A DNA stretch of 64,000 bases, taken from Parvularcula sp964219355. Lineage in GTDB: Bacteria; Pseudomonadota; Alphaproteobacteria; Caulobacterales; Parvularculaceae. Shown here piece after piece: positions 45,605 to 55,480 of this stretch. The position numbers were made by a program, and so were the translations under genes. Positions within the stretch are counted from its first letter, which is position 1; every line of letters starts with the position of its first letter. The stretch spans positions 129,688-193,687 of the forward strand of contig CAXPOZ010000002.1 in the NCBI GenBank assembly GCA_964219355.1, read 5' to 3'. The notes under the pieces are model-generated. The model searched no databases, was not told the DNA's origin, and worked only from the letters and a program-made list of their open reading frames with translations.

Positions 45605-48600
45605 ATGAGGCAAGATAATACATTCAGAGGGCTGAAGGCATCTATCGTGTTGCTCGGAAGCGTGTCGGCGCTGGCGATTGCCATGCCGGCTTACGCGCAG
45701 GACGATGTGTCAGCGGAAGTGACTGACGACGAGGATGTCGTCGTTGCACGCGGCATTCGCCAAAGCCTTGAAGCATCATCTGACATCAAACGGAACTCGC
45801 GCGGTGTCGTCGATGCGATTACGGCAGAAGACATCGGTAAATTCCCGGATACGAACCTTGCAGAATCGCTGCAGCGGATTTCGGGCGTCTCGATCAGCCG
45901 TTCACTTGGTGAAGGCAGCCGGGTCACCGTTCGCGGTTTTGGTCCTGACTTCAACCTGGTCCTGCTTAATGGCCGTCAGATGCCGTCCGCTTATCTCGAA
46001 GGCGGCGCGCCGTCCTCGCGGAGCTTTGACTTCGGCAATCTGGCATCCGAAGGCATCGCAGGCGTCACGGTTTACAAGACCGGCCGTGCCTCAGTGCCAA
46101 CTGGCGGTATCGGTTCTACACTGAATATCAAGACGGCTCGCCCGCTCGATGCGCCGGGCATGCGCTACTCGATCGGCGCAAAAGCTGTCTTTGACGATTC
46201 TGTCACTTCGATCGGCGACAAGAAAGTGACGCCGGAATATTCGGCCATCTTCTCGAACACCTTTGCTGATGAGCGGGTCGGTGTTGCCCTTGCAGGTAGC
46301 TTCCAGGAGCGTGAATCCGGCGTGGCTCAGGTCGGGACGACCTCGGGTTGGCGCGGGGCCTATCTTGGGTCTGAGAACAACTGGGGGACGCTGCCACAAC
46401 CGCCGGCCGACACCCAGATCACGAACCGTCCGGGGCCGAATGATGTCTATTCGGTGCCGCAGAACGTCAACTATCAGCTTGCAAACTACAATCGCGAGCG
46501 GATCAATGGTCAGTTGGCCCTGCAATTCCGTCCCGTTGATACGTTCACGGCAACACTCGACTATTTCTACTCGCAAAACAAAATCCAGGCGGAAAAAGCT
46601 GACCTGTCGGTCTGGTATAACCATGGCGACACGACCAGCGCATGGGGCGACGGCCCGATCTCCGACATCATCTTCTACAACGAAGATTTCGGCGATGGCG
46701 GCTCTGACCTTTCCATGGGTGGCGGCCGTGACGGTTCAATCAGCGAGAACCGTTCACTTGGCTTCAATGCCATCTGGGAACTGACGGATCGTCTCTCGCT
46801 TGAGTTCGATGCACACAGCTCGAGCGCAGAATCCGGGCAAGATAGCCCATATGGGACGAGCGCGAGCGTCGGTACGGCTGACTTCCAGCTTCGGACCCAA
46901 GGCGTCAATTTCGAGAATGATATCCCTGTTCTGACAGTCGGATTCCAGGATCCATTCACGGATATCGATCCGGCTCGCATGATCGTGACGGGGAACGTCT
47001 TCTCGAACAGCTTCATCCGGACAGAAATTGACCAGTACCAACTGACGGCGAGCTATGATTTTGACTCGTCTGTGGTGAAGAGCGTTGATTTCGGTGTTGC
47101 CTCGACCACGAACGAAGTTCGGTCGGCGTTTGCAAATGCCCAGCGGGATACTTGGGGTGGTGTTGCAACAGTTGATGCGCTGCCTGATGATATCTTCCGC
47201 CGGGTCGATCTGGCCGGAAACTTCGACCAGTTCAGCGGTCACTCTATGACGCAGCAGGACTTTCTGGTCTATGATTTCGACCGTCTGATCCAGCTCCTTG
47301 ATACCGATCCCTTCGGCAATGTCTGTGGTGGTGATGGTATTTGCCGCTCGGATAACTTCCTGATTGATCGCCGGATCGATGAAGAAAGCCTCTCCGCTTT
47401 CATCGATATTGAAACCGAGTTCTATCTGGGTGAAATGCCGGCGGCTGTTGTTGCAGGTGTCCGGTATGAGCAGACTGATGTGAGCTCACCGGCACAGGTA
47501 ACGGTGCCGACAGCAACGCAGTGGGTTGCGCCAAATGAATTTGGCCTGATCGGTCTCGACAACCCGAATAATGTTCAGACACAGACATTCTCGGGTGAGT
47601 ATGATTACTGGCTCCCGGCGATCGACTTCCAGGTCGAGCCTATGGAGAATGTGAAGCTGCGGGCATCCTACAGCCGCACCATGACCCGTCCGGGATATGG
47701 TGACATTGCTGGCGGTTTGTCAGTCGAGCAGATCTTCCGTGTGAATGGCGGGACCGGCACGAATGGCAACACGGCCCTCAAGCCATTCCTGTCTGATAAC
47801 ATCGATCTCTCGGCCGAATGGTACTACAAAGAGGGTTCTTATGTTTCGGCCGGTTTCTTCCGGAAGGAAGTTGAGAACTTCATCGGCTCAGGTGTCATGA
47901 CTCAAACGCCGTTTGATGTTTACACACCTTATCAGGGTCAGCGTTATAACGACGCTGTTGCGGCCCTTGGGACTGATGATGCCGTTCAGGTCCGTCAGTG
48001 GATCTTTGAGAATGCTGATCCGTCTACGTTTGAAATCACAGGCACAGATACGAGCGGCAATTTCACCGGCAATATCTTCGGCGTGCCAGGCGAAGATCCG
48101 CTTCTGACCTTCGATATTGCGACACCCGTGAACCAGGAGTCAGCGACACTTGATGGTTGGGAATTCGCTGTCCAGCACATCTTTGGTGATACTGGCTTCG
48201 GCGCGATTGCGAACTACACAATCGTCAATGGCGATGTCGGCTTTGAGGATGAGCAGGTTCCATCGAGTGGTGATCCGCAGTTCGCGGTCACGGGTCTCAG
48301 CGACTCCTACAACCTCATAGGTTTCTACGACAAAAATGGTCTTCAGGCTCGTCTTGCCTATAACTGGCGTGACAAGCACCTGATCTCCACGACGGGTGTA
48401 AGCGGTACCGCGAACAACCCGCAATATGTTGAGGACTACGGACAGCTTGACTTCAACGTCAGCTACGAAGTGCGCGACGGCTGGTCTGTCTTTGTCGAGG
48501 GCATCAATGTCACCGATGAAACGTCCCGCGTCGTGGGCCGGACGCCGGCTTACCTCAACTTCGCAACACAGACAGGTGCCCGCTACAACTTCGGGGTCCG

Positions 48601-48613
48601 GTTCACTCACTAA
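45605..48613 (+). CDS. TonB-dependent receptor
   Basis: This 1002-residue outer-membrane receptor starts at ATG 45605, with AAGGGAGGC upstream. A signal peptide ends AYAQD. The plug domain has RQSLEASSDIKRNSRGVVDAITAEDIGKFPDTNLAESLQRISGVSISR and VTVRGFGPDFNLVLLNGRQ. A 22-strand-type barrel ends in the C-terminal aromatic signature YNFGVRFTH. This subfamily carries oligosaccharides in alphaproteobacteria. Between GH16 and the halogenase/SapC/cupin genes, it is the probable beta-glucan importer. Confidence 0.95.
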   Translation: MRQDNTFRGLKASIVLLGSVSALAIAMPAYAQDDVSAEVTDDEDVVVARGIRQSLEASSDIKRNSRGVVDAITAEDIGKFPDTNLAESLQRISGVSISRSLGEGSRVTVRGFGPDFNLVLLNGRQMPSAYLEGGAPSSRSFDFGNLASEGIAGVTVYKTGRASVPTGGIGSTLNIKTARPLDAPGMRYSIGAKAVFDDSVTSIGDKKVTPEYSAIFSNTFADERVGVALAGSFQERESGVAQVGTTSGWRGAYLGSENNWGTLPQPPADTQITNRPGPNDVYSVPQNVNYQLANYNRERINGQLALQFRPVDTFTATLDYFYSQNKIQAEKADLSVWYNHGDTTSAWGDGPISDIIFYNEDFGDGGSDLSMGGGRDGSISENRSLGFNAIWELTDRLSLEFDAHSSSAESGQDSPYGTSASVGTADFQLRTQGVNFENDIPVLTVGFQDPFTDIDPARMIVTGNVFSNSFIRTEIDQYQLTASYDFDSSVVKSVDFGVASTTNEVRSAFANAQRDTWGGVATVDALPDDIFRRVDLAGNFDQFSGHSMTQQDFLVYDFDRLIQLLDTDPFGNVCGGDGICRSDNFLIDRRIDEESLSAFIDIETEFYLGEMPAAVVAGVRYEQTDVSSPAQVTVPTATQWVAPNEFGLIGLDNPNNVQTQTFSGEYDYWLPAIDFQVEPMENVKLRASYSRTMTRPGYGDIAGGLSVEQIFRVNGGTGTNGNTALKPFLSDNIDLSAEWYYKEGSYVSAGFFRKEVENFIGSGVMTQTPFDVYTPYQGQRYNDAVAALGTDDAVQVRQWIFENADPSTFEITGTDTSGNFTGNIFGVPGEDPLLTFDIATPVNQESATLDGWEFAVQHIFGDTGFGAIANYTIVNGDVGFEDEQVPSSGDPQFAVTGLSDSYNLIGFYDKNGLQARLAYNWRDKHLISTTGVSGTANNPQYVEDYGQLDFNVSYEVRDGWSVFVEGINVTDETSRVVGRTPAYLNFATQTGARYNFGVRFTH

Positions 48614-48674
48614 GGATTGAGACGGGCGGGCGAATCCTCCCCCGGTACCGTCCGTCAAAATTCGAGTGAAAAGA

Positions 48675-48710
48675 AATACCACGCTCGCGATTTTTCGTGG
48701 GCGTGGTATT
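48675..48710 (+). terminator. Hairpin after the TonB receptor gene
   Basis: AATACCACGC (48675-48684) and GCGTGGTATT (48701-48710) pair perfectly around a 16-base loop. No T-tract follows on the plus strand, so it may be an attenuator or mRNA-stabilising structure separating receptor and halogenase-like expression. Confidence 0.55.
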
Positions 48711-48748
48711 GTCATTCTGAAGAACAATAATAGCCAGGAGGCGCCAAA

Positions 48749-50305
48749 GTGACGGGCGCAATTCGGGAAATTGTCATTGTAGGTGGCGGGACGGCTGGCT
48801 GGTTAACGGCCGGGATACTCGCGGCTGATCACCGCGCAGCATCACCGGATGGACTGCGCGTTACACTGATTGAATCGCCGGATATCCCGACGCTGGGAGT
48901 GGGTGAGGGCACTTGGCCGAGCCTGAGAGACACGCTGCGCCGGATCGGGATAAGCGAAACGGACTTCCTTCGTCATTGTGACGCGAGCTTCAAACAGGGC
49001 TCCAGATTTGACGGCTGGGTCAACGGTAAGACCGATGATATCTACTACCATCCTTTCGATGCCCCGCCGCCTGCGGATGAAATTGATCCATTGGCATTAG
49101 CGTCAGCGGCGCCAGCTGGGACGCCTTTCGCGGAGGCGGTGAGCACGCAAGCAATACTCTGCCAAATGGGACGGGCGCCGAAACAGGCGATGACGCCCGA
49201 ATACGCAGCTGTTGCGAATTATGCCTATCACCTTGATGCGCCTGCCTTTGCGGCAATGCTACGTGAGCATTGCCAGACCCGGCTCGGCGTTACACTGATC
49301 ATTGATACGGTCGATGGTATTGAGCGTGATGAGACGGGGAACATCAGCAGTCTTCAGGCCAGAGAGCATGGCAATATTACGGGTGACCTGTTTGTCGATT
49401 GTACAGGTGGCCGAGCGCTCCTGATCGGTGAGGCGATGGGGGCAGAGCTGACAGATGTTTCAGATCTTCTCTTCAATGATCGCGCTCTTGCCGTCCAAAT
49501 TCCCTATGGGGGGAGCAATGCGCAGATTGCGTCGCAGACGACGGCAACCGCCATGCCCGCGGGATGGGTCTGGGATATCGCTTTGCAGTCCCGCCGCGGC
49601 ATCGGACATGTCTTCTCGTCCTCTCATCAGGATGAGGAAACGGCACGACATCAGCTTTCGGATTATATCGCTAAAACAGCGCCGTGGTCTGACCTGAATG
49701 GCGATGATGCCAGACTCATCAAGTTTCGATCCGCCTACCGCACAACACCCTGGGTCGGGAATGTCGTCGCCATTGGCATGTCGCAGGGGTTCGTGGAGCC
49801 GCTGGAAGCCTCCGCGATCGTGATGATCGAGCTGTCGGCGACGATGTTAAGCGACACTTTGCCGCCGCGCCGTAAGCTACTGGAAGGCTCCGCCAGGAGG
49901 TTCAATGACCGCTTCAGCTATCGTTGGGAGCGGATCGTTGAGTTTCTTAAGCTGCATTATGTGCTCAGTGAGCGTCCTGAACCCTACTGGGCAGCACATC
50001 GTGACCCGGCGACCAGCACAGACCGGCTGAATGATTTGCTTGACCGCTGGCGCTTCGAAGTGCCGTCACGCGAAGATTTTCCGGAAGCGCAGGAAATCTT
50101 TCCCGCCACGAGTTTCATCTACATCCTTTATGGGATGGGGAAATATCCGGCAGACCGACCCTTGCGGCGACGCAAGGATGATAAGGAGCGGGCAGGGCGG
50201 TTCCATGCCGAAATCGTGACGAAGACACGGAAATTTGCCGAAGGTTTGCCTTCCAACCGCGAACTGCTTGATCATCTGAAATCACACGGATTCCCGCGTA
50301 TCTAG
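48749..50305 (+). CDS. Tryptophan-halogenase-like flavoprotein, copy 1
   Basis: This 518-residue protein has FAD motif VGGGTAGW (11-18) and GVGEGTWPSLRDTLRR, both diagnostic of flavin-dependent tryptophan halogenases. Lys82 in SFKQGSRFDGW is at the position of the catalytic lysine. The WxWxIP motif reads W273-V-W275-D-I-A278, so the last residue differs. Members next to TonB receptors, SapC and cupin-like genes are common in alphaproteobacteria and their substrate is unproven. Followed 18 bp later by the SapC gene. Confidence 0.88.
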   Translation: MTGAIREIVIVGGGTAGWLTAGILAADHRAASPDGLRVTLIESPDIPTLGVGEGTWPSLRDTLRRIGISETDFLRHCDASFKQGSRFDGWVNGKTDDIYYHPFDAPPPADEIDPLALASAAPAGTPFAEAVSTQAILCQMGRAPKQAMTPEYAAVANYAYHLDAPAFAAMLREHCQTRLGVTLIIDTVDGIERDETGNISSLQAREHGNITGDLFVDCTGGRALLIGEAMGAELTDVSDLLFNDRALAVQIPYGGSNAQIASQTTATAMPAGWVWDIALQSRRGIGHVFSSSHQDEETARHQLSDYIAKTAPWSDLNGDDARLIKFRSAYRTTPWVGNVVAIGMSQGFVEPLEASAIVMIELSATMLSDTLPPRRKLLEGSARRFNDRFSYRWERIVEFLKLHYVLSERPEPYWAAHRDPATSTDRLNDLLDRWRFEVPSREDFPEAQEIFPATSFIYILYGMGKYPADRPLRRRKDDKERAGRFHAEIVTKTRKFAEGLPSNRELLDHLKSHGFPRI

Positions 50306-50323
50306 AATGTAACGAGGCCAAGA

Positions 50324-51046
50324 ATGACCCAACACGTACAGCTCAACAATGTTGACCACGCGAAAGTCAAGATACGGACGGAACGCAGCAGCGCCTTGGG
50401 CGATGATAGAATGTTCGCGCCTGTCTTCCCGCATGAGTTTCGCCATGCGCAAGCGCATTACCCCATTGTCTTCATGAAGGATGCTTCAATCGGCGGGTTT
50501 CGGCCAGTCTCCTTATTCGGACTTGAGGAGGGCCAGAACCTCTTCTTATCGGAAGAGGGTTGGGATGCGGCCTATCTGCCGCTTGCGGTGCGAATGCAAC
50601 CTTTCGTGATTGGGCTTATCCCGGATGGGGAGGGTGGCAAGCGTCTCGAAGTCCATCTCGATAAGGATCATCCGCGCGTAAATGACGCAGAGGGCGAACC
50701 CTTGTTCCTCGACCATGGAGGCCATGCGCCATTCCTTCAGGATGTCACGGCCGTTCTTGAGGAAGTCCATCACGGTGAGCAGAGTGTTGCTGGATTTTGT
50801 CGTCTGCTGGATGAGCTGCAATTGATCGAACCCTTTGCGCTCGACGTCACGTTGAATGACGGCACGCAAGGGCGTCTGGCCGGATATTATACTATCCACG
50901 AAGAGCGGCTCTATAATCTGAATAAGGATGAGTTGGGACGACTGCAGGAGTCAGGCGCACTCTTGCCAGTCTTCATGGTCGTCGCCTCCCTGACCCAATT
51001 TGAAGCATTGGTCCGGCGCCGGAATGATCAGCTGGCGAGCGAGTAG
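50324..51046 (+). CDS. SapC family protein
   Basis: This 240-residue protein matches the SapC family: HYPIVFMKD near residue 45, a central FVIGLIPDGEGGKRLEVHLD, and the C-terminal LFVF-like VTLNDGTQGRLAGYYTIHEERLYNL. No signal peptide is visible. The name comes from a Campylobacter S-layer locus, but in alphaproteobacteria it travels with TonB receptors, cupin-like and halogenase-like proteins. Molecular role unknown. Confidence 0.9.
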   Translation: MTQHVQLNNVDHAKVKIRTERSSALGDDRMFAPVFPHEFRHAQAHYPIVFMKDASIGGFRPVSLFGLEEGQNLFLSEEGWDAAYLPLAVRMQPFVIGLIPDGEGGKRLEVHLDKDHPRVNDAEGEPLFLDHGGHAPFLQDVTAVLEEVHHGEQSVAGFCRLLDELQLIEPFALDVTLNDGTQGRLAGYYTIHEERLYNLNKDELGRLQESGALLPVFMVVASLTQFEALVRRRNDQLASE

Positions 51047-51073
51047 GTAGAGCCGGATGAGGATCACCAGCTG

Positions 51074-52087
51074 ATGGAATTGCCAAAGGCCACACCGGTT
51101 CGAGAAGTGGAGGCGGATCAGGGTTTTGACCTTGAGGCCGTGTCGGCTTCGCTCGAACCCGTAATCCTCCGGGGTGCCGTCAGCGACTGGCCGGTGGTCA
51201 AGGCCGCAAAGACATCCGATACCGCATTGCACGACTATCTTTCGGTCTTCGATCGTGGCGCAAAAGTCCCGGTTTCAGTTGGGTCCCCAGCCAACAAGGG
51301 GCGCGTTTTCTATACTGAGGATTTTGCTGGTTTCAATGTCGAGCGCGGCACATCGAGCATGACCGAGCTTCTTCGCCGGGTGAAGGATCATGGCGGGGCG
51401 GAGCATCCCCCATTGATCTATCTTGCTTCCGCCGATGTGGATGAATGCCTGCCCGGTTTCCGTGAGCAGAATGATCTTGATTTCGGCCAGTACCGCCCGG
51501 TCATCAGTATATGGATCGGGACCCGAACCCGGATTGCGGCTCATAATGATCTGCCGCTCAACATTGCATGTGTCGCGGCGGGGCGGCGCCGCTTTACGCT
51601 TTTTCCGCCCGATCAGATCGAAAACCTTTATGTCGGTCCCTTTGAGACGACACCCGCCGGCCGACCGATCAGTCTTGTTGATTTTGCCAATCCTGATCTT
51701 GATCGATATCCGCGATTTACCCAAGCGATGGCGCATGCGCGAATTGCTGAACTCGAGCCAGGGGATGCAATCTTCATCCCGTCCATGTGGTGGCACCATG
51801 TGGAAGCGCTCGGGACGTTCAATATCCTGATGAATTACTGGTGGCGGACCGTGCCGGCGTTTCTGGGGACACCGCAGGATGTCCTCAATCACGCCATGAT
51901 GACATTGCGCGACATGCCGCAGGAAGAAAAAGAAATCTGGCGGCAGCTGTTTGATTATTATGTCTTTGGCGAGAGCAGCGCGCCGCGCGATCATGTGCCG
52001 GAGAATATTCGCGGCATTCTTTCTCCGGTAACGGAAAAATCGGCCCGTCAGGTCAGAGCATTCCTTGTGAACCGGCTGAACAGGTAG
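51074..52087 (+). CDS. Cupin-like (JmjC-type) oxygenase
   Basis: This 337-residue protein of the Cupin_8/JmjC class has iron ligands HND in RIAAHNDLPLNIAC and a distal His in WWHHVEALG. Supporting motifs include RRFTLFPPDQIENLYVGP and EPGDAIFIPSMWWHH. These proteins are usually 2-oxoglutarate- and Fe(II)-dependent hydroxylases of proteins or small molecules. Lies between SapC and the second halogenase-like gene in one operon. Confidence 0.9.
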   Translation: MELPKATPVREVEADQGFDLEAVSASLEPVILRGAVSDWPVVKAAKTSDTALHDYLSVFDRGAKVPVSVGSPANKGRVFYTEDFAGFNVERGTSSMTELLRRVKDHGGAEHPPLIYLASADVDECLPGFREQNDLDFGQYRPVISIWIGTRTRIAAHNDLPLNIACVAAGRRRFTLFPPDQIENLYVGPFETTPAGRPISLVDFANPDLDRYPRFTQAMAHARIAELEPGDAIFIPSMWWHHVEALGTFNILMNYWWRTVPAFLGTPQDVLNHAMMTLRDMPQEEKEIWRQLFDYYVFGESSAPRDHVPENIRGILSPVTEKSARQVRAFLVNRLNR

Positions 52088-52097
52088 GGGCAACGAG

Positions 52098-53591
52098 ATG
52101 AGTGAAGCGATAAGGAAAATCGTCATCGCCGGCGGCGGGACAGCCGGCTGGATGACGGCGGCGGCGATTGGAAAGGTTCTCGGCGCCAATCTGGATATCA
52201 CGCTGATCGAATCTGATCAGATCGGCACGGTCGGGGTGGGCGAGGCCACCATCCCGACGCTCCTGACCTATAATCGCCTGCTCGGCATCGACGAAGCCAA
52301 GTTCATGAGCGCCGTGGGCGGCACGTTCAAGCTCGGCATCGCTTTTGAGAACTGGACCGATGTGGATCACCGCTACATCCACTCTTTCGGGATCACCGGG
52401 AAAGATCACTGGACGGCAGGTTTTCAGCAATTCTGGCGCAAAGGGCGGGAGCTTGGGGTCGCAAAGGAATTCGGCGATTATTGCCTGGAGCTGGTGGCCG
52501 CGGAAAAACGCCGTTTTGCGCATTTGCCGAAGCTCGGCCTCAACTACGCCTATCACTTGGATTCATCCGCTTACGCTCAATTCCTGCGTAAGATGGCGGA
52601 GGACAATGGTGTTGTCCGCCGGGAAGGGAAGATCGGCGAGGTCCGGAAGAATGAGGCGGGAGATATAAGTTCTCTCATCCTTGATGACGGGACGGTCATT
52701 GAGGGGGACTTCTTTGTCGACTGCACGGGGTTCAGGGCCCTGCTCATCGGAGAGGCACTTGGTGTCGGGTATGAGGATTGGACCCACTGGCTGCCCTGCG
52801 ATCGGGCGATCGCCGTGCAGACGAAATCGGTCGGTCCGCCGCTTCCTTATACGCGCTCAATAGCGCATTCCGCCGGGTGGCGCTGGCAGATCCCGCTGCA
52901 ACACCGCACCGGGAACGGTATCGTCTTCTGCAGTCAGTATATGGATGAGGAGGAGGGCAAGGCGTTCCTGCTTTCCCAGATTGAAGGGGAAGTGCTGACG
53001 GAACCTCGGGTCATTCCCTTCCGCACCGGCACGCGGTCGGCCCATTGGGAGCGCAATTGTGTAGCCATCGGTCTTTCAAGCGGGTTCATTGAGCCGCTTG
53101 AGTCAACGAGCATTCACCTCATCCAGCGGTCAGTCATGCGTATGCTGCAGATGTTCCCGCAAGGATCTGTGGCCAGCGTCGATATTGACGAATTCAACAA
53201 GCAGACCTTCTTTGAACTCGAACATATTCGCGATTTCATCATCCTCCACTATCACCTGACCAACCGGGAGGACACGCCATTCTGGCGCTATTGCCGGGGG
53301 ATGGATATTCCCGACACGCTCCGTCATCGCATGGAGCTCTTCCGTGAGACGGGCCGGACCTTCCGGGCGAATGATGAGCTTTTCGCCGAGAACTCCTGGA
53401 CACAAGTCATGCTGGGGCAGGGGATCATGCCTCAATCACATCATCCGGTTGCGGATGTCATGTCAGAGGAAGAGGTCCGGAATTTCCTCAGCCATATAGA
53501 CGAGAATGTGCGCCGGACCGTCGAGACACTTCCGTCCCATGAGGATTATCTCAAATCTTATTGCCCTTCATCGCAGAGCATTCCCGAATAA
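52098..53591 (+). CDS. Tryptophan-halogenase-like flavoprotein, copy 2
   Basis: This 497-residue paralogue of the gene at 48749 has FAD motif AGGGTAGW (11-18) and VGVGEATIPTLLTYNRLLGI. Catalytic-position Lys78 lies in TFKLGIAFENW, with an intact W261-R-W263-Q-I-P266 (WxWxIP) motif. It therefore keeps all motifs expected for a flavin-dependent halogenase, unlike copy 1. It starts 10 bp after the cupin-like gene and ends the operon. Needs a flavin reductase encoded elsewhere. Confidence 0.9.
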   Translation: MSEAIRKIVIAGGGTAGWMTAAAIGKVLGANLDITLIESDQIGTVGVGEATIPTLLTYNRLLGIDEAKFMSAVGGTFKLGIAFENWTDVDHRYIHSFGITGKDHWTAGFQQFWRKGRELGVAKEFGDYCLELVAAEKRRFAHLPKLGLNYAYHLDSSAYAQFLRKMAEDNGVVRREGKIGEVRKNEAGDISSLILDDGTVIEGDFFVDCTGFRALLIGEALGVGYEDWTHWLPCDRAIAVQTKSVGPPLPYTRSIAHSAGWRWQIPLQHRTGNGIVFCSQYMDEEEGKAFLLSQIEGEVLTEPRVIPFRTGTRSAHWERNCVAIGLSSGFIEPLESTSIHLIQRSVMRMLQMFPQGSVASVDIDEFNKQTFFELEHIRDFIILHYHLTNREDTPFWRYCRGMDIPDTLRHRMELFRETGRTFRANDELFAENSWTQVMLGQGIMPQSHHPVADVMSEEEVRNFLSHIDENVRRTVETLPSHEDYLKSYCPSSQSIPE

Positions 53592-53599
53592 GGGAATGC
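53578..53599 (+). terminator. Terminator of the halogenase operon
   Basis: GCATTCCC pairs with GGGAATGC around GAATAA, which includes the halogenase stop codon; CTTTGATT follows. Probable intrinsic terminator. Confidence 0.65.
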
Positions 53600-53655
53600 C
53601 TTTGATTGCAAGAAGATTATGCGATTAGGCGCCCCGGAGCTCTGACCAGATTGGG

Positions 53656-54936
53656 CTATCCGCCAATCAAGAGGTCGTTGCCGTCTCCGCCTTCGATGTA
53701 GTCGCTTCCGTCGCCACCCATAATGGTGTCATCACCAGCGCCCCCCAGGAGGAAGTCGTCATCGGCTTCGCCATCGAGGAAGTCATTGCCATTATCCCCC
53801 TCCAGACTATCTGCACCAGCTCCCCCAAGTAGGGAATCGTCGCCGCCTCGGCCTTCAAGGATGTCCGCACCTGCATTGCCAATAAAGGTATTATTCGCAG
53901 CATTGCCGATCAGGGTATCTTCGAAGAGCGTCCCGCCGATGCCTTCAATGCTGATCAGGACATCATTCGCCGCTTCGCCACTCGTCGTGCCGTCAAGCAA
54001 TGAGACGAGAATTGCGGCATCAGCAAAAAGATAGTCTGCGATGTCAGAACCACTCCCGCCATCAAGCGTATCGTTCCCAAGCCCCCCATCCAGAACATCA
54101 TCACCGACATTACCCAGAAGCATGTCAGCGCCGTCTTCACCGAAAAGAAGGTCAGCAGCCCCGTTACCTTCTAGTGTGTCATCTCCAGCACCGCCGTAGA
54201 GCTCATCACTCTCGTCCAGCCCATAAAGATAGTTCTGCCCGGCATCACCGATAAGCGTATCCTTGCCGACACCGCCTTCGAGATTTTCGACGGATACAAA
54301 TTGATCGCCTAATGCCGTGGGACCTAACAACCCGCCTTCGACGAGAGATACATATACGCCTTCAGTCGTACCGATATAGCTGGCCGTATCGATACCGTCC
54401 CCGCCATCGATGTAATCGGCATCAAGTCCGCCTCGTAAGGTGTCATCGCCATCTTCACCGAACAGCGTGTCGAGACCTTTGCTGCCGAGCAGCAGGTCAT
54501 TTCCAAGACCGCCAAGAAGGCTGTCATCACCATTATTACCATCGAGGGTGTCGCTGCCGTCATCGCCATTCAGCAGGTCATTCCCGAACCAGCCGTCAAA
54601 ATTGTTGGCTTCGGCGTTACCGATCAGCGTGTCGTTGTCATTCCCGCCAATGAGGTTTTCGATGGAGATCAGCGTGTCTTCAGCTGCGTCCCCACCGGTT
54701 GAGAAATCTCTCAGGTCGATGGTGATCGGATCGTCCGCATAAAAATAAATGGCAGTGTCCTGGCCATCGCCGCCATTCAGAGTGTCGGCACCTTCTCCGC
54801 TCTCTAGAGAGTCGTCACCTTCGCCACCGTCAAGTGAATCGTCGCCGCCTTCACCTATGAGGAGGTCGTTACCGCCGAAGCCCTCAAGCGTGTTGTCGCC
54901 GTCATCACCAATAAGTGTGTCGTCACTCGTATTCAT
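53656..54936 (-). CDS. RTX repeat calcium-binding protein, copy 1
   Basis: This 426-residue protein starts at the ATG at 54934-54936. It consists almost wholly of nonapeptide repeats GGxGxDxLx that bind calcium as parallel beta-rolls. Three repeated inserts of the form TASYxG / ADYLFAD / AIYFYAD with VSLxDGxxxGxxAxD-LxSIE-L-GG are embedded between runs. No catalytic domain, and the chain ends abruptly at GNDLLIGG. RTX proteins leave by type I secretion; no transporter is in the window. Repetition makes exact alignment of copy number uncertain. Confidence 0.85.
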   Translation of the reverse strand: MNTSDDTLIGDDGDNTLEGFGGNDLLIGEGGDDSLDGGEGDDSLESGEGADTLNGGDGQDTAIYFYADDPITIDLRDFSTGGDAAEDTLISIENLIGGNDNDTLIGNAEANNFDGWFGNDLLNGDDGSDTLDGNNGDDSLLGGLGNDLLLGSKGLDTLFGEDGDDTLRGGLDADYIDGGDGIDTASYIGTTEGVYVSLVEGGLLGPTALGDQFVSVENLEGGVGKDTLIGDAGQNYLYGLDESDELYGGAGDDTLEGNGAADLLFGEDGADMLLGNVGDDVLDGGLGNDTLDGGSGSDIADYLFADAAILVSLLDGTTSGEAANDVLISIEGIGGTLFEDTLIGNAANNTFIGNAGADILEGRGGDDSLLGGAGADSLEGDNGNDFLDGEADDDFLLGGAGDDTIMGGDGSDYIEGGDGNDLLIGG

Positions 54937-55480
54937 TACCAATACCACCCTTGCGGGGAGCATCTTATAAAATAATACTAAAATCAATCAGTTATACACA
55001 TGATCGGTGTGCGTCAGACTATTTTGTCAAGTTAACCAAAATGCGTTACCTGTTTTCTGGCGCGTCCTGATGAAAGCTTCACTTTATTGATGTGTCCGTA
55101 CACCTATGGAGGATAAGTCTGCTCGCCTCACAATCAGAGTGAGTGAACTTCAGGCCTGACGACGGAGGGCGGAATGGTCAGCCAATAAGGTGGTGTCTCG
55201 GCGACTGTAAGATGCGGATGCCGGAGGAGCTGGAATTTTTTGCCAAATCTAAGCTGTGGTTTCCATGAAATGGGAGGCTCAATTCTATCTAAAAGACGAA
55301 TGAGGTACATTCATTCACCGCAAGTTTTAGCTTAATCGCGCCATTTCATAACCAAATGTGCCAAGTCATTATCTGGCTGGGCGGAAGGTAAATCTCAGCT
55401 GGGAATTTCCAGAATGTCTCGTTTCATTATAGGGAATAGGGCAAACAGGCTCCGCGCTATAAATTTTTGAGGTCGATGGA
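54937..55480. other. 544-bp AT-rich divergent intergenic region
   Basis: The region separates the RTX gene (minus) from the sulfotransferase gene (plus). It holds a short inverted repeat GAATGA-N7-TCATTC at 55298-55316. Several stop codons occur in each frame and I see no coding region or RNA. Confidence 0.55.

Noticed and set aside
53700..54930. Tandem DNA repeats resembling a CRISPR array or minisatellite
   Set aside because: The periodicity is 27 bp in frame and encodes RTX nonapeptides; there are no identical repeats with unique spacers.
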